A stretch of DNA of 64,000 bases, taken from assembly GCA_947467605.1 (NCBI GenBank), contig CANIII010000003.1, positions 138,154 to 202,153 of the forward strand, read 5' to 3'. Under the pieces are notes generated by a model, which saw only the letters and a program-made list of their open reading frames with translations, made no database searches and had not been told where the DNA came from. Within the stretch, counting starts at the first letter, position 1. Each line of letters opens with the position of its first letter. Below are positions 7,106 to 16,002 of the stretch, piece after piece. The translations under genes and the position numbers were made by a program. This DNA is from Acidobacteriota bacterium (GTDB lineage: Bacteria; Acidobacteriota; Vicinamibacteria; Vicinamibacterales; SCN-69-37).

Positions 7106-9651
7106 TACTGCCCCGCCTTTCCGAGGGCCGCCAGCAGTAGATCCTGCGCACGCGCGAATGTCGGCGCCTGCTCCAGTGCCGTGAAGGCTTCCTTCTTCGC
7201 GTCGTCTTTGCGGCCGGCCTTCAGGTAGGCCTCACCCAGATCCGTGTGCGCTTCGGCTTGATTGGCGGGCCCGAGCGCCAACGCAGAGGCGAACTCGATA
7301 ATCGCGCGTTCGGCATGCCCCTGCGCCAACTCGCGACGACCGAGTTGCGTGTGTGCGTCGCCATCGAACGGATCGAGGTCGGCGATGCGCGTCAATGCGA
7401 AATCGATGTCGGGCACCGCGCCGGCTTCCAGCGCGAGTGTCGCCAGCGTCCGAGCGGCCGCGATGTTGTCGTGGTTGTATTCGAGCACCTGGCGCAGTTG
7501 CTTGCGCGCCGTGTCCTTGTCGCCGGCTTGAATGGCGAGGCTCGCCAGCAGAGCGAACGGCCCCGTCTCTCCGCCGGCCGGTGGTGCCAGCGCCGCGGCC
7601 CGTTCGAGCGCCGGCTTGGCCTCAGCCGTCTGCTTCGCCTCGAGCGCGGCGATCGCAAACGCCATCTGGCTGGGATAGTTTCTGGGCTGTGCCTCGGCGC
7701 GCGCTTTCAACGCCGGCAGATCGTCCTCAGCCACCTTCGGTGCCGGATCCTTCAGCACATCGCGGAGCGCGCCGAAGCGCTGCTCCACAAATGCGCGAAA
7801 CGACGCCTCGATCTCGGGCACATTCTTGCCGAAGGCTTTCGTCAGCGCGTCGGTGTCGTTGGCGCCATCGGCATAGGCAGTCAACACGGTGCGTAGCGCC
7901 GTCGTGCCGCCGAGCGCTTCAAGATGCTCGGCCAGGAGCGACGCCTCGAAATACGCCATCGCAATCCGATTGGTCTTGAAGCTTTCGCTCAACTGCTTGA
8001 GCGTGAACGTCTCCCCCTTCGCCATGAGCCCTGCATATTGCATCGTGAGCTCGCGGCCCCACGGCGCGTTCTTGCGATGCTCCTCATACTGCGACAACCC
8101 TTCGGTCAGCCAGCGAGGCACGCGGTACTTCGAGAGCTGCAGCGTGAACACGTGGGCCATCTCGTGCCACAACGTGGCCTGCCAGCTGAAGTCGATGCCG
8201 TTGGGATGCGCCTTGGGTGAGTCCATCGCGATCACGCGGCCGAAGCAGGCGCCGAGCGCACCAGTAATGCCGGGTAAACCAATCGTGCGCACTGCAAACG
8301 AGTCGTGCTGGTCGAACACCTCGATGTAGATCGGCCCCTGCGGCTTGAACCCGTAGCGGTCGCTGTATTCCTTGTAGGCCTGCTTGGCGAGCGGAATCGC
8401 GTACGGAATCAGGACCGGCGCGCTCTCTGGCGTAAACTTGAAAACAAGATCGTCCTCTTTGATGACAGTGAACTTCTCGAGCCCATCCAGCATCTGCAGC
8501 AGGTTGAACGTCACCGTGTCGTAGGGATCGATCTTGAAGGCCTTCTCGAGTTCGGTGCGTGCCTGCACCTCGTCGCCCGTGCGCAGCAGGTACGAACCCA
8601 GATCCGCGTGCGGACCGGCCGCCTCGTCATCAGCCGCCGATGCCTGCTTCGAAAACATCACGGCATCGTCGAATCGATAGAGCTGCGCGGCCTGCCCCGC
8701 CACCGCACGCAGCACTTCCGTGCTCATGGGGTTGATCGCGCGCGCCTGGGCAATGAGCGGCTCCACGTCTTTGGCGGTGCCGCGCGCATAAAGCACGGAC
8801 GCGCGCAGCATGATCTCGTCGATCGAATTCGGACGCACGGCCGCCGCCTTGTCGATCGAGGCCTGCGCACCCACAAAATCCTGCACAACGATCTGGCGGC
8901 CCGCAGTCATCAACCAGACATCCGGCGACTTCGGCGCGACCTGTTGCGCTTTGGTCAGCAGCGCTTCGGCGGCTTTCGGGTCATCGTCGCTGAGCGCGCG
9001 CGCACCGCCAAGCAACGCAGGCACCCAGTTCGGATCGGCCTTCAACGCGTCCTGATAGCTGCGTGCTGCTTCGGCGTTACTGTGCGTCTGCATCCACAAA
9101 TCGCCCCAGCCCGACTGCACGTCCGCACGATCAGCCTCTGACGGCCCGACGCGTTGGTAAATGCTGTTGGCCACGGTCACGTCCGCCATGGCGGCCGACG
9201 CGCGGGCCATCAGCAGGAAACCATCGGTATCCATGTCCTTCGATGACTGCACGACGCGATTCAGCAACGCCGTGCCGGCGTCCTTGCGCCCATGGCGCAG
9301 TTCAAGCAACCCGAGCTCGAGCACCGCGTCGTCATCCGCGCTGTCGCCAGCGGCGAGCGGACCGAGCGCGCGCTTCGCGTCGTCGTCTTTGCCTTCGTAG
9401 ATGGCGATCAGGGCAGTGGCGATCGACTTCTTTCCGGCGGCCTCACGCGACTGCTGCACGACTCGTCGCGCCTCATCGAGGTTGCCGTGGCCGAGCGCCG
9501 ATCGAACGAGTCGCGCTAGCGGCGCAGAAGGTGCAGCGGGCGCTGCACCTTGTCCTCGCCCGCCCTGCGCCGACACCTGCCCACTGCCTGCCGCGGCAAG
9601 CGCCGTGATTGTCAGCAATCCGCGCAGTGCCCAACCCGTCATCCGTGTCAT
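7105..9651 (-). CDS. Secreted TPR protein with gluzincin (HEXXH) peptidase domain
   Basis: This 848-residue protein has a signal peptide (about 1-29, ending VSA). Repeated A/L/G-rich TPR units occupy about 50-390 and again about 630-848. Between them is a peptidase-MA-like domain with HEMAH at 496-500 and a downstream WLTEGLSQYEE segment giving the third (Glu) zinc ligand, as in gluzincins. Periplasmic or surface location is expected. It overlaps the upstream ICMT-like gene by one base and the downstream caspase-fold gene by one base, making the tail of an operon. The pairing of a zinc protease flanked by TPRs with a caspase-fold protein suggests they work on the same target. Confidence 0.8.
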   Translation of the reverse strand: MTRMTGWALRGLLTITALAAAGSGQVSAQGGRGQGAAPAAPSAPLARLVRSALGHGNLDEARRVVQQSREAAGKKSIATALIAIYEGKDDDAKRALGPLAAGDSADDDAVLELGLLELRHGRKDAGTALLNRVVQSSKDMDTDGFLLMARASAAMADVTVANSIYQRVGPSEADRADVQSGWGDLWMQTHSNAEAARSYQDALKADPNWVPALLGGARALSDDDPKAAEALLTKAQQVAPKSPDVWLMTAGRQIVVQDFVGAQASIDKAAAVRPNSIDEIMLRASVLYARGTAKDVEPLIAQARAINPMSTEVLRAVAGQAAQLYRFDDAVMFSKQASAADDEAAGPHADLGSYLLRTGDEVQARTELEKAFKIDPYDTVTFNLLQMLDGLEKFTVIKEDDLVFKFTPESAPVLIPYAIPLAKQAYKEYSDRYGFKPQGPIYIEVFDQHDSFAVRTIGLPGITGALGACFGRVIAMDSPKAHPNGIDFSWQATLWHEMAHVFTLQLSKYRVPRWLTEGLSQYEEHRKNAPWGRELTMQYAGLMAKGETFTLKQLSESFKTNRIAMAYFEASLLAEHLEALGGTTALRTVLTAYADGANDTDALTKAFGKNVPEIEASFRAFVEQRFGALRDVLKDPAPKVAEDDLPALKARAEAQPRNYPSQMAFAIAALEAKQTAEAKPALERAAALAPPAGGETGPFALLASLAIQAGDKDTARKQLRQVLEYNHDNIAAARTLATLALEAGAVPDIDFALTRIADLDPFDGDAHTQLGRRELAQGHAERAIIEFASALALGPANQAEAHTDLGEAYLKAGRKDDAKKEAFTALEQAPTFARAQDLLLAALGKAGQ

Positions 9652-10151
9652 CAGCCCGCCAATGCGCGCTCTTCAAACTGTGCGCGCCGCCACATTAACA
9701 CGCCAAATACGACCGTCATCACCGGGCCGGACACGCCGGCCCCCATCATCATCGCCGTCGCGACGAGCTCACCAACCACCGCGACGTAGTTCGGGTGCGA
9801 CACGTACTGGTAGGGCCCACTCGTGACGAGCGGCGCGCCTTTCAGCACACGCACGCGGAAGGTCCAGCGCTCACCCAAGGAGCCGATCGCCCAAAACTTC
9901 AGGGCTTTCGCACCGATGAACAACACGACGCCCGACAGAAACCAGTCCCCCGGCCCGAGCGCCCGCCACCAGGCCTCGGCGCCCATGAGCAGAAAGGACG
10001 CCGGATATGCGACGCTCATTAACGGATACTGCGGTTCGTGCGGGGTTGTTGCACCCAGCGCGTCGAGCGCCGCCTCATGACGTTGCGACACACGCAGTTC
10101 CGCAAGCATGAGGCCGAACACCACGGCCAGCGCCACCAGTTGCACGATCAC
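9651..10151 (-). CDS. ICMT/PEMT-like integral membrane methyltransferase
   Basis: This 166-residue protein has four to five membrane helices and the C-terminal isoprenylcysteine carboxyl methyltransferase signature: VTSGPYQYVSHPNYVAVVGE and then a RRAQFEE end. These enzymes use SAM to methylate carboxyl or hydroxyl groups on lipids. The bacterial member BpsB O-methylates alkylpyrones made by the adjacent polyketide synthase. It starts at GTG 10151, overlapping the stop of the FAD oxidoreductase (GTGA), in the order ketoacyl synthase, FAD oxidoreductase, methyltransferase. That context supports methylation of a polyketide-like or isoprenoid lipid. Confidence 0.82.
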   Translation of the reverse strand: MIVQLVALAVVFGLMLAELRVSQRHEAALDALGATTPHEPQYPLMSVAYPASFLLMGAEAWWRALGPGDWFLSGVVLFIGAKALKFWAIGSLGERWTFRVRVLKGAPLVTSGPYQYVSHPNYVAVVGELVATAMMMGAGVSGPVMTVVFGVLMWRRAQFEERALAG

Positions 10152-11281
10152 GCTGCGTCACCCGCCTCAACGATGATCCGTCGCAGGATGGCGGGGGCCA
10201 GCCGCGCGCCCACGGCCGCCAGCCGCACGCCCGTGGGTGACGAGGTCAGCACGCGCATCGCACGATTGAATTTCAGTTTCGTCCCCAGTGCGGCCGCCCT
10301 TCGTTGATTGAGACGTGCGATAACCCCATTCCAGTCTCCGATTTGCAACACTTCGCTCGCAGATTCGGCGGCCAGCACCGCGCCCTGCATCGCGAGATTC
10401 AGGCCGTCGCCGGTGATCGGATCCACGAATCCGGCGGCATCTCCGGCCAGCAGCAACCCGGGCGAACCCGCCGTCGCGACGTCGAACGCCAGCGGGCCCA
10501 GCACACTCACCGGTGACACCCGCTCGGCGTGAGTAAATCGCGGAGCCAGTTCGGGGTCGCTGCGAAGGTACCGAAGGATGAGACCGGCCGGATCGTCCGC
10601 ACCTTCCCGGCGATCCGTCACCACACAAACATTCACGCGCCCGTCGGCGAGCGGGTTGATTCCGCAGTACCAGCGTGGCCGCACATGCATTTCGCCGAGG
10701 CCGGCCAGGTTACCGGTAACGTCGGCGTAGTAGGCACCAAAGGCCCAGCGGCGCGGGGCCCGCGGGTGCGAGCCGAGGCCCACCGACCGCGCGACGGCCG
10801 AGCGTCGGCCATCAGCGCCGATCGTGACCAGTGCGGGCACGCGCGTGACGATGCCCGTCGCGTTGCGGAGGATGAGCCCCCGCACGCGCCGTTCTCCGCC
10901 GGCGTCCTCCGTCAACGCGCCCTGCACGGTCACATCGGGCTCGAACTTCACGCCGGCGGCGATGGCTTCGCCGAGCAGCCAGGCATCGAGGTCGCGCCGC
11001 GAGATCGAGACGCCAGGGGCACCGCCATACCGCGCCACCACGGACGCGCCGGGCCCGGTCACGCGCATCCCTTCGAGGGGCCGCGCCGCAGTCAGTGCGC
11101 CGCCGGCGAGCCCGAGCGTCGCGAGAAACTGCACTGCGCCAGGATTGACGGTATCGCCACACAACTTGTCACGCGGGAATGTCTCGCGATCGACGAGCAG
11201 GACCCGCGCACCGGCCCGCGCCAGCTCGCGCGCTGCGATCGTGCCGGCGGGACCGGCACCGGCGATCAGCACGTCCAGCAT
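10148..11281 (-). CDS. Geranylgeranyl-reductase family FAD-dependent oxidoreductase
   Basis: This 377-residue flavoprotein has an N-terminal dinucleotide-binding motif (GAGPAGTIAARELARAG, residues 7-23), the RETFPRDKLCGD segment that is diagnostic of the geranylgeranyl reductase family, an ADGRRSAVAR motif and a C-terminal FAD-ribose motif LLAGDAAGFVDPITGDGL. Family members saturate isoprenoid chains or oxidise aromatic/polyketide intermediates. The start is ATG 11281, two bases after the ketoacyl synthase stop; the longer upstream frame is antisense-like and lacks the family N-terminus. It is the middle gene of a three-gene operon. Confidence 0.87.
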   Translation of the reverse strand: MLDVLIAGAGPAGTIAARELARAGARVLLVDRETFPRDKLCGDTVNPGAVQFLATLGLAGGALTAARPLEGMRVTGPGASVVARYGGAPGVSISRRDLDAWLLGEAIAAGVKFEPDVTVQGALTEDAGGERRVRGLILRNATGIVTRVPALVTIGADGRRSAVARSVGLGSHPRAPRRWAFGAYYADVTGNLAGLGEMHVRPRWYCGINPLADGRVNVCVVTDRREGADDPAGLILRYLRSDPELAPRFTHAERVSPVSVLGPLAFDVATAGSPGLLLAGDAAGFVDPITGDGLNLAMQGAVLAAESASEVLQIGDWNGVIARLNQRRAAALGTKLKFNRAMRVLTSSPTGVRLAAVGARLAPAILRRIIVEAGDAA

Positions 11282-11283
11282 CG

Positions 11284-12564
11284 TTAGTCTGCGCGCCCGA
11301 GCACGAGTGCGCTGTTCTTGGAACCGAAGCCCAGGCAATTGCAGAGGGCGGCCTCGATGCGCGCCGGACGTGCGGTGTTCGCGAGGAAATCGATACCGGT
11401 GAGCGTCGGATCCGGATGCGCAAGATTGATCGTTGGCGGGAGCAAATCGTGTGTCATCGCGAGCGCCGTGGCGACAATGCCCGCGGCGCCGCTCGCGCCT
11501 TGCGGGTGACCGATCATCGACTTGGTCGACGAGCCGAGAATCACCGGCGCGTCGGCGAGCACCCGCGCGACGCAACGCGCTTCCACTGCATCGTTGAGCA
11601 TCGTGGACGTGCCGTGAAAGTTCACGTAGCCGATGTCAGAGGCGGTTCGGCCCGCTTTCGCCATGGCCTCGGTCATCGCACGAACGATCTCGACGCCGTC
11701 GGGATCCATCTGCACCCGGTGATAGGCATCGCACGTGGACGCATAGCCATCGACGTAGGCGTAGATGCGCGCGCCCCGCGCCTTGGCATGCGTCTCGCTC
11801 TCGAGTGTCATCAACCACGCGCCTTCGCCGAGCACGAACCCATCGCGCGCGCTGTCGAATGGGCGCGACGCCTCAGCGGGTCGATCGTTGAAGTGGGTCG
11901 CCACGGCGCGCATCCGCGAGAAGCCCAGGATCATGCCGGGTGTCACGCACGCGTCGGCGCCCCCCGTGACCAGCACCTCGGCATCGCCATGACGAATCAA
12001 GTTGGCCGCATATCCAATCGCATCAGTGGAGCTCGTGCACCCGGTCGAGAGCACATGACTGATGCCGTTGAGCCCAAGCGCGATCGAGATCTCGCTTGAG
12101 ACGATGCCGACGATGGAGACGGGAATGGCATACGGGGACACGCGGTGGTAGTTGCCCGCGTAGAACTCCTTGTATTGCCGCTCAGCGACATCGATGCCAC
12201 CGGCACCACTGCCGACAATGACACCGATGCCGCGGCCGCCGCCGCTCAGGCCTGCGTCGGCGAGCGCTTCTCGCGCGGCCAACACGGCGATGCGTGAGAC
12301 CTTCGCATAGCGCCGAGGATCCGCGCGCCCCACGCCCGCCTCCGCATCGTCGCCCAGGTCGGCACCCGCGGCATCAGCGGCGTCGAGCAACGCATCGGGT
12401 ATCGCCGCGGCCACACGACACGCGCAGTGCTCGACGTCGAATTCAGTGATCGCGCGCGTGCCGCTCACACCGCGACTGATGTGATCCCAAAAGACGTCGC
12501 GGCCTACGCCAAATGCCGACACCACACCGATTCCTGTAATTGCAACCCGCGGCGATGACGACAT
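11284..12564 (-). CDS. Beta-ketoacyl-ACP synthase (KAS II/FabF-like)
   Basis: This 426-residue thiolase-fold enzyme has all catalytic residues: Cys176 in STGCTSSTDAIG, His317 in NFHGTST, Lys348 and His353 in KSMIGHPQGASG. It carries an Ala/Asp-rich insertion around residues 58-82 compared with FabF. No acyl carrier protein, FabG or FabZ gene is nearby; instead an FAD oxidoreductase and an ICMT-like methyltransferase follow. This argues for a dedicated product rather than bulk fatty acid synthesis. A minus-strand TATTAT box (12572-12577) ends 7 bases before the ATG, overlapping the divergent gene's TATAAT. Confidence 0.9.
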   Translation of the reverse strand: MSSSPRVAITGIGVVSAFGVGRDVFWDHISRGVSGTRAITEFDVEHCACRVAAAIPDALLDAADAAGADLGDDAEAGVGRADPRRYAKVSRIAVLAAREALADAGLSGGGRGIGVIVGSGAGGIDVAERQYKEFYAGNYHRVSPYAIPVSIVGIVSSEISIALGLNGISHVLSTGCTSSTDAIGYAANLIRHGDAEVLVTGGADACVTPGMILGFSRMRAVATHFNDRPAEASRPFDSARDGFVLGEGAWLMTLESETHAKARGARIYAYVDGYASTCDAYHRVQMDPDGVEIVRAMTEAMAKAGRTASDIGYVNFHGTSTMLNDAVEARCVARVLADAPVILGSSTKSMIGHPQGASGAAGIVATALAMTHDLLPPTINLAHPDPTLTGIDFLANTARPARIEAALCNCLGFGSKNSALVLGRAD

Positions 12565-12570
12565 GCTTCC

Positions 12571-12577
12571 TATAATA
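12571..12577. promoter_or_regulatory. Overlapping divergent -10 boxes (TATAAT / TATTAT)
   Basis: The plus strand reads TATAAT at 12571-12576, six bases before the GTG at 12583. The minus strand reads TATTAT at 12577-12572, seven bases before the ATG at 12564. Symmetric -10 elements that fire in both directions are known in bacteria. Here both predicted start sites fall on or next to the start codons, so both mRNAs may be leaderless. No clear -35 box is seen. Confidence 0.6.
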
Positions 12578-12582
12578 GAGGC

Positions 12583-13266
12583 GTGCGAACCTTTGCCTGG
12601 GCCGGCGCCACACTCTTTTTGTGTGCGCTATTGCACTTCGCCTGGCGCTTCTTTGGGCCGTACGGCGCGGTGGTCACCGGCTCCGACCTCGCGTGGCCCG
12701 TGAGCCTCGATCTCGCGCTGTTCACTGTCTTCGCCTTGCACCACTCGGTACTCGCGCGCACTGGCGCCAAGACACTCGTCATGCGTCTGATTCCGCCGGC
12801 TCTGGAGCGACCGGCGTTCGTCTGGATCGCCAGCCTGCTCTTCATCGCGATTTGCGCACTGTGGCAACCGGTGCCCGGCGTGTTCTGGCAGGCCGACGGG
12901 GCCACGGCGTGGCTGCTGAGGGGCCTGTCCCTTGTCGGTGCGTGGCTCACGCTGCAGTCGGCCCTCATGCTGGATGTCTTTGAACTCGCCGGCACGAGGG
13001 CCTTCATGGCGCCCAAGCCAATGGGGGAACTCAAATCACACGGGCCCTACGGTCTCGTGCGCCATCCGATCTATCTCGCGTGGCTCTTCCTCGTGTGGAC
13101 GCCGACGACAATGAACGGCACGCGATTGGTGTTTGCCACGATCAGCACGGCGTATCTGGTGATCGCCATTCCACTCGAAGAGCGCTCGCTGCACCGATCG
13201 ATCGGGCCGGCCTACGCGGACTACGCCACTCGCGTGCGCTGGCGCCTCGTGCCGGGCCTCTACTGA
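12583..13266 (+). CDS. ICMT/NnrU-like integral membrane methyltransferase
   Basis: This 227-residue polytopic membrane protein has about six helices and a C-terminal ICMT/PEMT-type motif: SHGPYGLVRHPIYLAWLF, then EERSLHRSIGPAYADYATRV. The conserved RHP and EE pairs bind SAM in this superfamily. It is a second, unrelated-in-length member of the fold of the gene at 9651-10151. It is divergent from the ketoacyl synthase, sharing a symmetric promoter, so it probably belongs to the same pathway. The GTG at 12583 is the only start consistent with the TATAAT six bases upstream; there is no Shine-Dalgarno sequence. Confidence 0.8.
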   Translation: MRTFAWAGATLFLCALLHFAWRFFGPYGAVVTGSDLAWPVSLDLALFTVFALHHSVLARTGAKTLVMRLIPPALERPAFVWIASLLFIAICALWQPVPGVFWQADGATAWLLRGLSLVGAWLTLQSALMLDVFELAGTRAFMAPKPMGELKSHGPYGLVRHPIYLAWLFLVWTPTTMNGTRLVFATISTAYLVIAIPLEERSLHRSIGPAYADYATRVRWRLVPGLY

Positions 13267-13279
13267 AGTCGACCGATCT

Positions 13280-13591
13280 CTACTCGTCGTAATCGTCTTT
13301 GGGTAGGCCGGCGAGCGGTTCGTACATCGCGAGGCTCTGATGGGACGGGATGTCGAAACGCCGTTGGCATTTGCCGCAGGTCGCGAAGTCTTCGGCGCGA
13401 ACGAGATAGTCTTTCAGCTTCGCAAACATCGCGCGATCGCGCTCATCGGCTCCCGACGGGATGCGCTCCTTCTTCATGCGCAGAATCCACTTCAACTGAT
13501 AGTCCTGCCGATGCGAACACTTGGGACACGTGAGCGCCATCGGTTTCATTTCAGTCTTTTCCGTGAAGAAGTCGCGCTCGTTGAGGGCCAT
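13280..13591 (-). CDS. Zinc-ribbon protein of unknown function
   Basis: This 103-residue protein carries two CxxC knuckles, CPKC near residue 22 and CGKC near residue 72, separated by a basic-acidic helical region, consistent with one zinc site. The C-terminus is acidic (DDYDE). No signal peptide or membrane helix is seen, so it is probably cytosolic. The gene is divergent from lon with a gap of about 50 bases and convergent with the methyltransferase gene. I do not recognise a named family. Confidence 0.6.
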   Translation of the reverse strand: MALNERDFFTEKTEMKPMALTCPKCSHRQDYQLKWILRMKKERIPSGADERDRAMFAKLKDYLVRAEDFATCGKCQRRFDIPSHQSLAMYEPLAGLPKDDYDE

Positions 13592-13629
13592 GCGCCTGAT
13601 CGTATCAAGTTAGGTACGTGTCGGTGCAT

Positions 13630-13635
13630 TACACT
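13630..13635 (+). promoter_or_regulatory. Candidate lon -10 box (TACACT), six bases before GTG 13642
   Basis: TACACT is followed by GAATTC and then GTG at 13642, which places the predicted transcript start on that GTG. This favours the 13642 start over the in-frame GTG at 13618, which would lie upstream of the promoter. Confidence 0.5.
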
Positions 13636-13641
13636 GAATTC

Positions 13642-16002
13642 GTGGCTACTTCGATATCTGACAACGTGCCGCGCACGCCTGCACTGCCCGCTGAACTGCC
13701 GGTGATCCCGCTGCGCGGCAGCGTGGTGCTCCCCCTGGCCGTCGCGCCCCTCTCCGTCAGTCGCCCGCTGTCGATCGACGCTGTCAATCGCGCGCTCGCC
13801 GGCGATCGCATGGTCTTGTTTCTGAAACAGAAGACCGATGTCGATGATCCGTCGCCGGACGATCTGCACCACATCGGCACGGTGGCCATCATCCGACAGA
13901 TGTCTGCGGGCCCGGCGGGGTTGCGGTTACTCGTCGAAGGCGTCGCGCGCGCCGAGGCCGACGTGATGACGCGCGATGGCGCGATGCTGAAGACCACGAT
14001 CCACGCCAAGCCGGAACCCGCCGTGCGCACCGTCGAAGTCGAAGCCCACGTCCGTCACGTGCACGAGCTGGTGGAACGCGCACTGTCAGTCGCCACGGGC
14101 CTCTCGCCAGACATGAAGCAATTGGTCTCGGCGATCGACGATCCCCTCCGGTTGGCCTATGTCTTGGCTGGCCTGCTCGACCTGAAAGCGGACGACAAAC
14201 AGATCCTGCTCGAAGAAGACTCGCTGTCGGTCAAACTCACGGCAATTGCGCAGGCGCTGCAGCACGAGATCGAAGTCCTCGAACTGAAAGGCAAGATCGA
14301 ATCGCAGGCGCAACAGGAAATGACCGATGCGCAACGTCAGTACATGTTGCGACAGCAGCTGAAAGCAATTCAGGAAGAACTGGGCGAAGGACCGACCGAG
14401 ATTCAGGAACTGCGTGCGCGGTTCACCAAGGCCGCGCTGCCCGCCAGCGTCAGCGACACGGTCAGCCGGGAAATCGACCGTCTCGAGCGCATGAACGCGT
14501 CATCCCCCGAATACCAGATGGTGCGCACCTACCTCGACTGGGTGTTTGAACTGCCGTGGTCGGTGACGACCGAGGATCGCCTCGACCCGATCGAAGCGCG
14601 GCGTGTCCTCGACGCCGACCACTACGGCCTTGAGAAGATCAAGGAACGCATCGTCGAGTACCTCGCCGTCCGCAAGCTCAAGGGCGACATGAAGGGCCCG
14701 ATTCTCTGTTTTGTCGGCCCTCCCGGCGTCGGCAAGACGTCGCTCGGCCAGTCCATCGCACGCGCGATGAACCGCAAGTTCGTGCGCCTCTCGCTCGGCG
14801 GCGTGCGTGATGAAGCCGAAATTCGCGGCCATCGTCGGACCTACATCGGCGCGCTGCCCGGTCGTATCGTGCAGGCGATGAAGCAGGCGGGATCGATCAA
14901 TCCCGTGTTTATGCTCGATGAGCTCGACAAACTGACGGCGGGCGGCTTCTCGGGCGATCCCGCCGCGGCGTTGCTCGAAGTACTCGACCCGGCCCAGAAC
15001 AACTCATTCCGCGATCACTACCTCGAACTGCCGCTCGATCTGTCGAAGGTCCTGTTCATCGCGACGGCGAATCAACTCGGGCCCGTGCATCCCGCGCTGC
15101 TCGATCGCATGGAGATCATCGAACTCAGCGGCTACAGCGAGCAAGACAAACGGCACATCGCCCGCCAGTATCTGATTCCGCGGCAGGCGTCAGAGAACGG
15201 CTTGCCCGACGGCTATCTCGACATCACCGACCCGGCGCTCGCGCGCGTCATCTCGGAGTACACACGCGAAGCGGGCGTGCGCAGCCTCGAGCGCCGCATC
15301 GGCGCGATCGCGCGCAAGTCAGCCGCCGCATTGGCCATGGCGCAGGTCACGCCGGATGCGCCGATCGCGGCGTCCGCACACATCGACATCGACGACGTGC
15401 CGACGTTGCTCGGGCCTCCACGCTTCAAGCCGGACACCGCGTTTCGACTATCACGCCCCGGAGTTGCGACGGGTCTCGCGTGGACCGAAGCGGGCGGCGA
15501 CGTGCTGTACATCGAAGCCGCGCTGATGCCGTCAGGCACAGGTCAGCTGATGCTGACCGGACAACTCGGCGCCGTCATGCAGGAATCCGCGCGAGCCGCA
15601 CTCAGCCACATCCGACAGCAGGCGCAGACGCTCGGCGTCGATCCGCAGTTCCTGCAAGGTCACGACCTGCACGTTCACGTACCGGCCGGTGCCATTCCGA
15701 AAGACGGCCCATCAGCTGGCGTGACGATGGCGACGGCGATGGTGTCCGCACTTCGCAAACAGCCCGTCGCGCTTGATGTGGCCATGACCGGAGAAATCAC
15801 ACTGACAGGCATGGTCCTCCCCGTGGGCGGCGTCCGCGAAAAAGTGCTCGCGGCCAACCGGTTGGGTCTGAAGACGATCATCTTGCCGGAGCGCAACATG
15901 GACGACATTCTGGAATTGCCCGAGGAAGTGCGCTCGGCGATGCGCTTCGTGCCGGCACGCACGCTGGACGATGTGCTGGCGGTTGCCTTGCCGCCGCAAT
16001 GA
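13642..16002 (+). CDS. lon: ATP-dependent protease Lon
   Basis: This protein is 786 residues from GTG 13642 (794 from GTG 13618). It has an N-terminal LON substrate-binding domain opening with [13 protein letters not shown], a coiled-coil region ([19 protein letters not shown]) and an AAA+ domain with Walker [10 protein letters not shown] (Lys365). The C-terminal protease domain holds Ser691 in DGPSAGVT and Lys734 in VREKVL, the 43-residue Ser-Lys spacing seen in E. coli Lon. It degrades misfolded and regulatory proteins in the cytosol. The stop overlaps the following glycosyltransferase by four bases (ATGA). Confidence 0.97.
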   Translation: MATSISDNVPRTPALPAELPVIPLRGSVVLPLAVAPLSVSRPLSIDAVNRALAGDRMVLFLKQKTDVDDPSPDDLHHIGTVAIIRQMSAGPAGLRLLVEGVARAEADVMTRDGAMLKTTIHAKPEPAVRTVEVEAHVRHVHELVERALSVATGLSPDMKQLVSAIDDPLRLAYVLAGLLDLKADDKQILLEEDSLSVKLTAIAQALQHEIEVLELKGKIESQAQQEMTDAQRQYMLRQQLKAIQEELGEGPTEIQELRARFTKAALPASVSDTVSREIDRLERMNASSPEYQMVRTYLDWVFELPWSVTTEDRLDPIEARRVLDADHYGLEKIKERIVEYLAVRKLKGDMKGPILCFVGPPGVGKTSLGQSIARAMNRKFVRLSLGGVRDEAEIRGHRRTYIGALPGRIVQAMKQAGSINPVFMLDELDKLTAGGFSGDPAAALLEVLDPAQNNSFRDHYLELPLDLSKVLFIATANQLGPVHPALLDRMEIIELSGYSEQDKRHIARQYLIPRQASENGLPDGYLDITDPALARVISEYTREAGVRSLERRIGAIARKSAAALAMAQVTPDAPIAASAHIDIDDVPTLLGPPRFKPDTAFRLSRPGVATGLAWTEAGGDVLYIEAALMPSGTGQLMLTGQLGAVMQESARAALSHIRQQAQTLGVDPQFLQGHDLHVHVPAGAIPKDGPSAGVTMATAMVSALRKQPVALDVAMTGEITLTGMVLPVGGVREKVLAANRLGLKTIILPERNMDDILELPEEVRSAMRFVPARTLDDVLAVALPPQ

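Noticed and set aside
8305..9141. Open frame of 278 codons on the plus strand
   Set aside because: Antisense to the TPR-gluzincin gene; Arg/His-rich with no motif.
9651..13266. A type III polyketide synthase cluster
   Set aside because: No chalcone-synthase-like gene is present; the only condensing enzyme is a KAS II with Cys-His-His.
13618..13641. GTG 13618 as the lon start
   Set aside because: It lies upstream of the likely -10 box TACACT (13630-13635), and the LON domain begins after 13642; kept only as an alternative.
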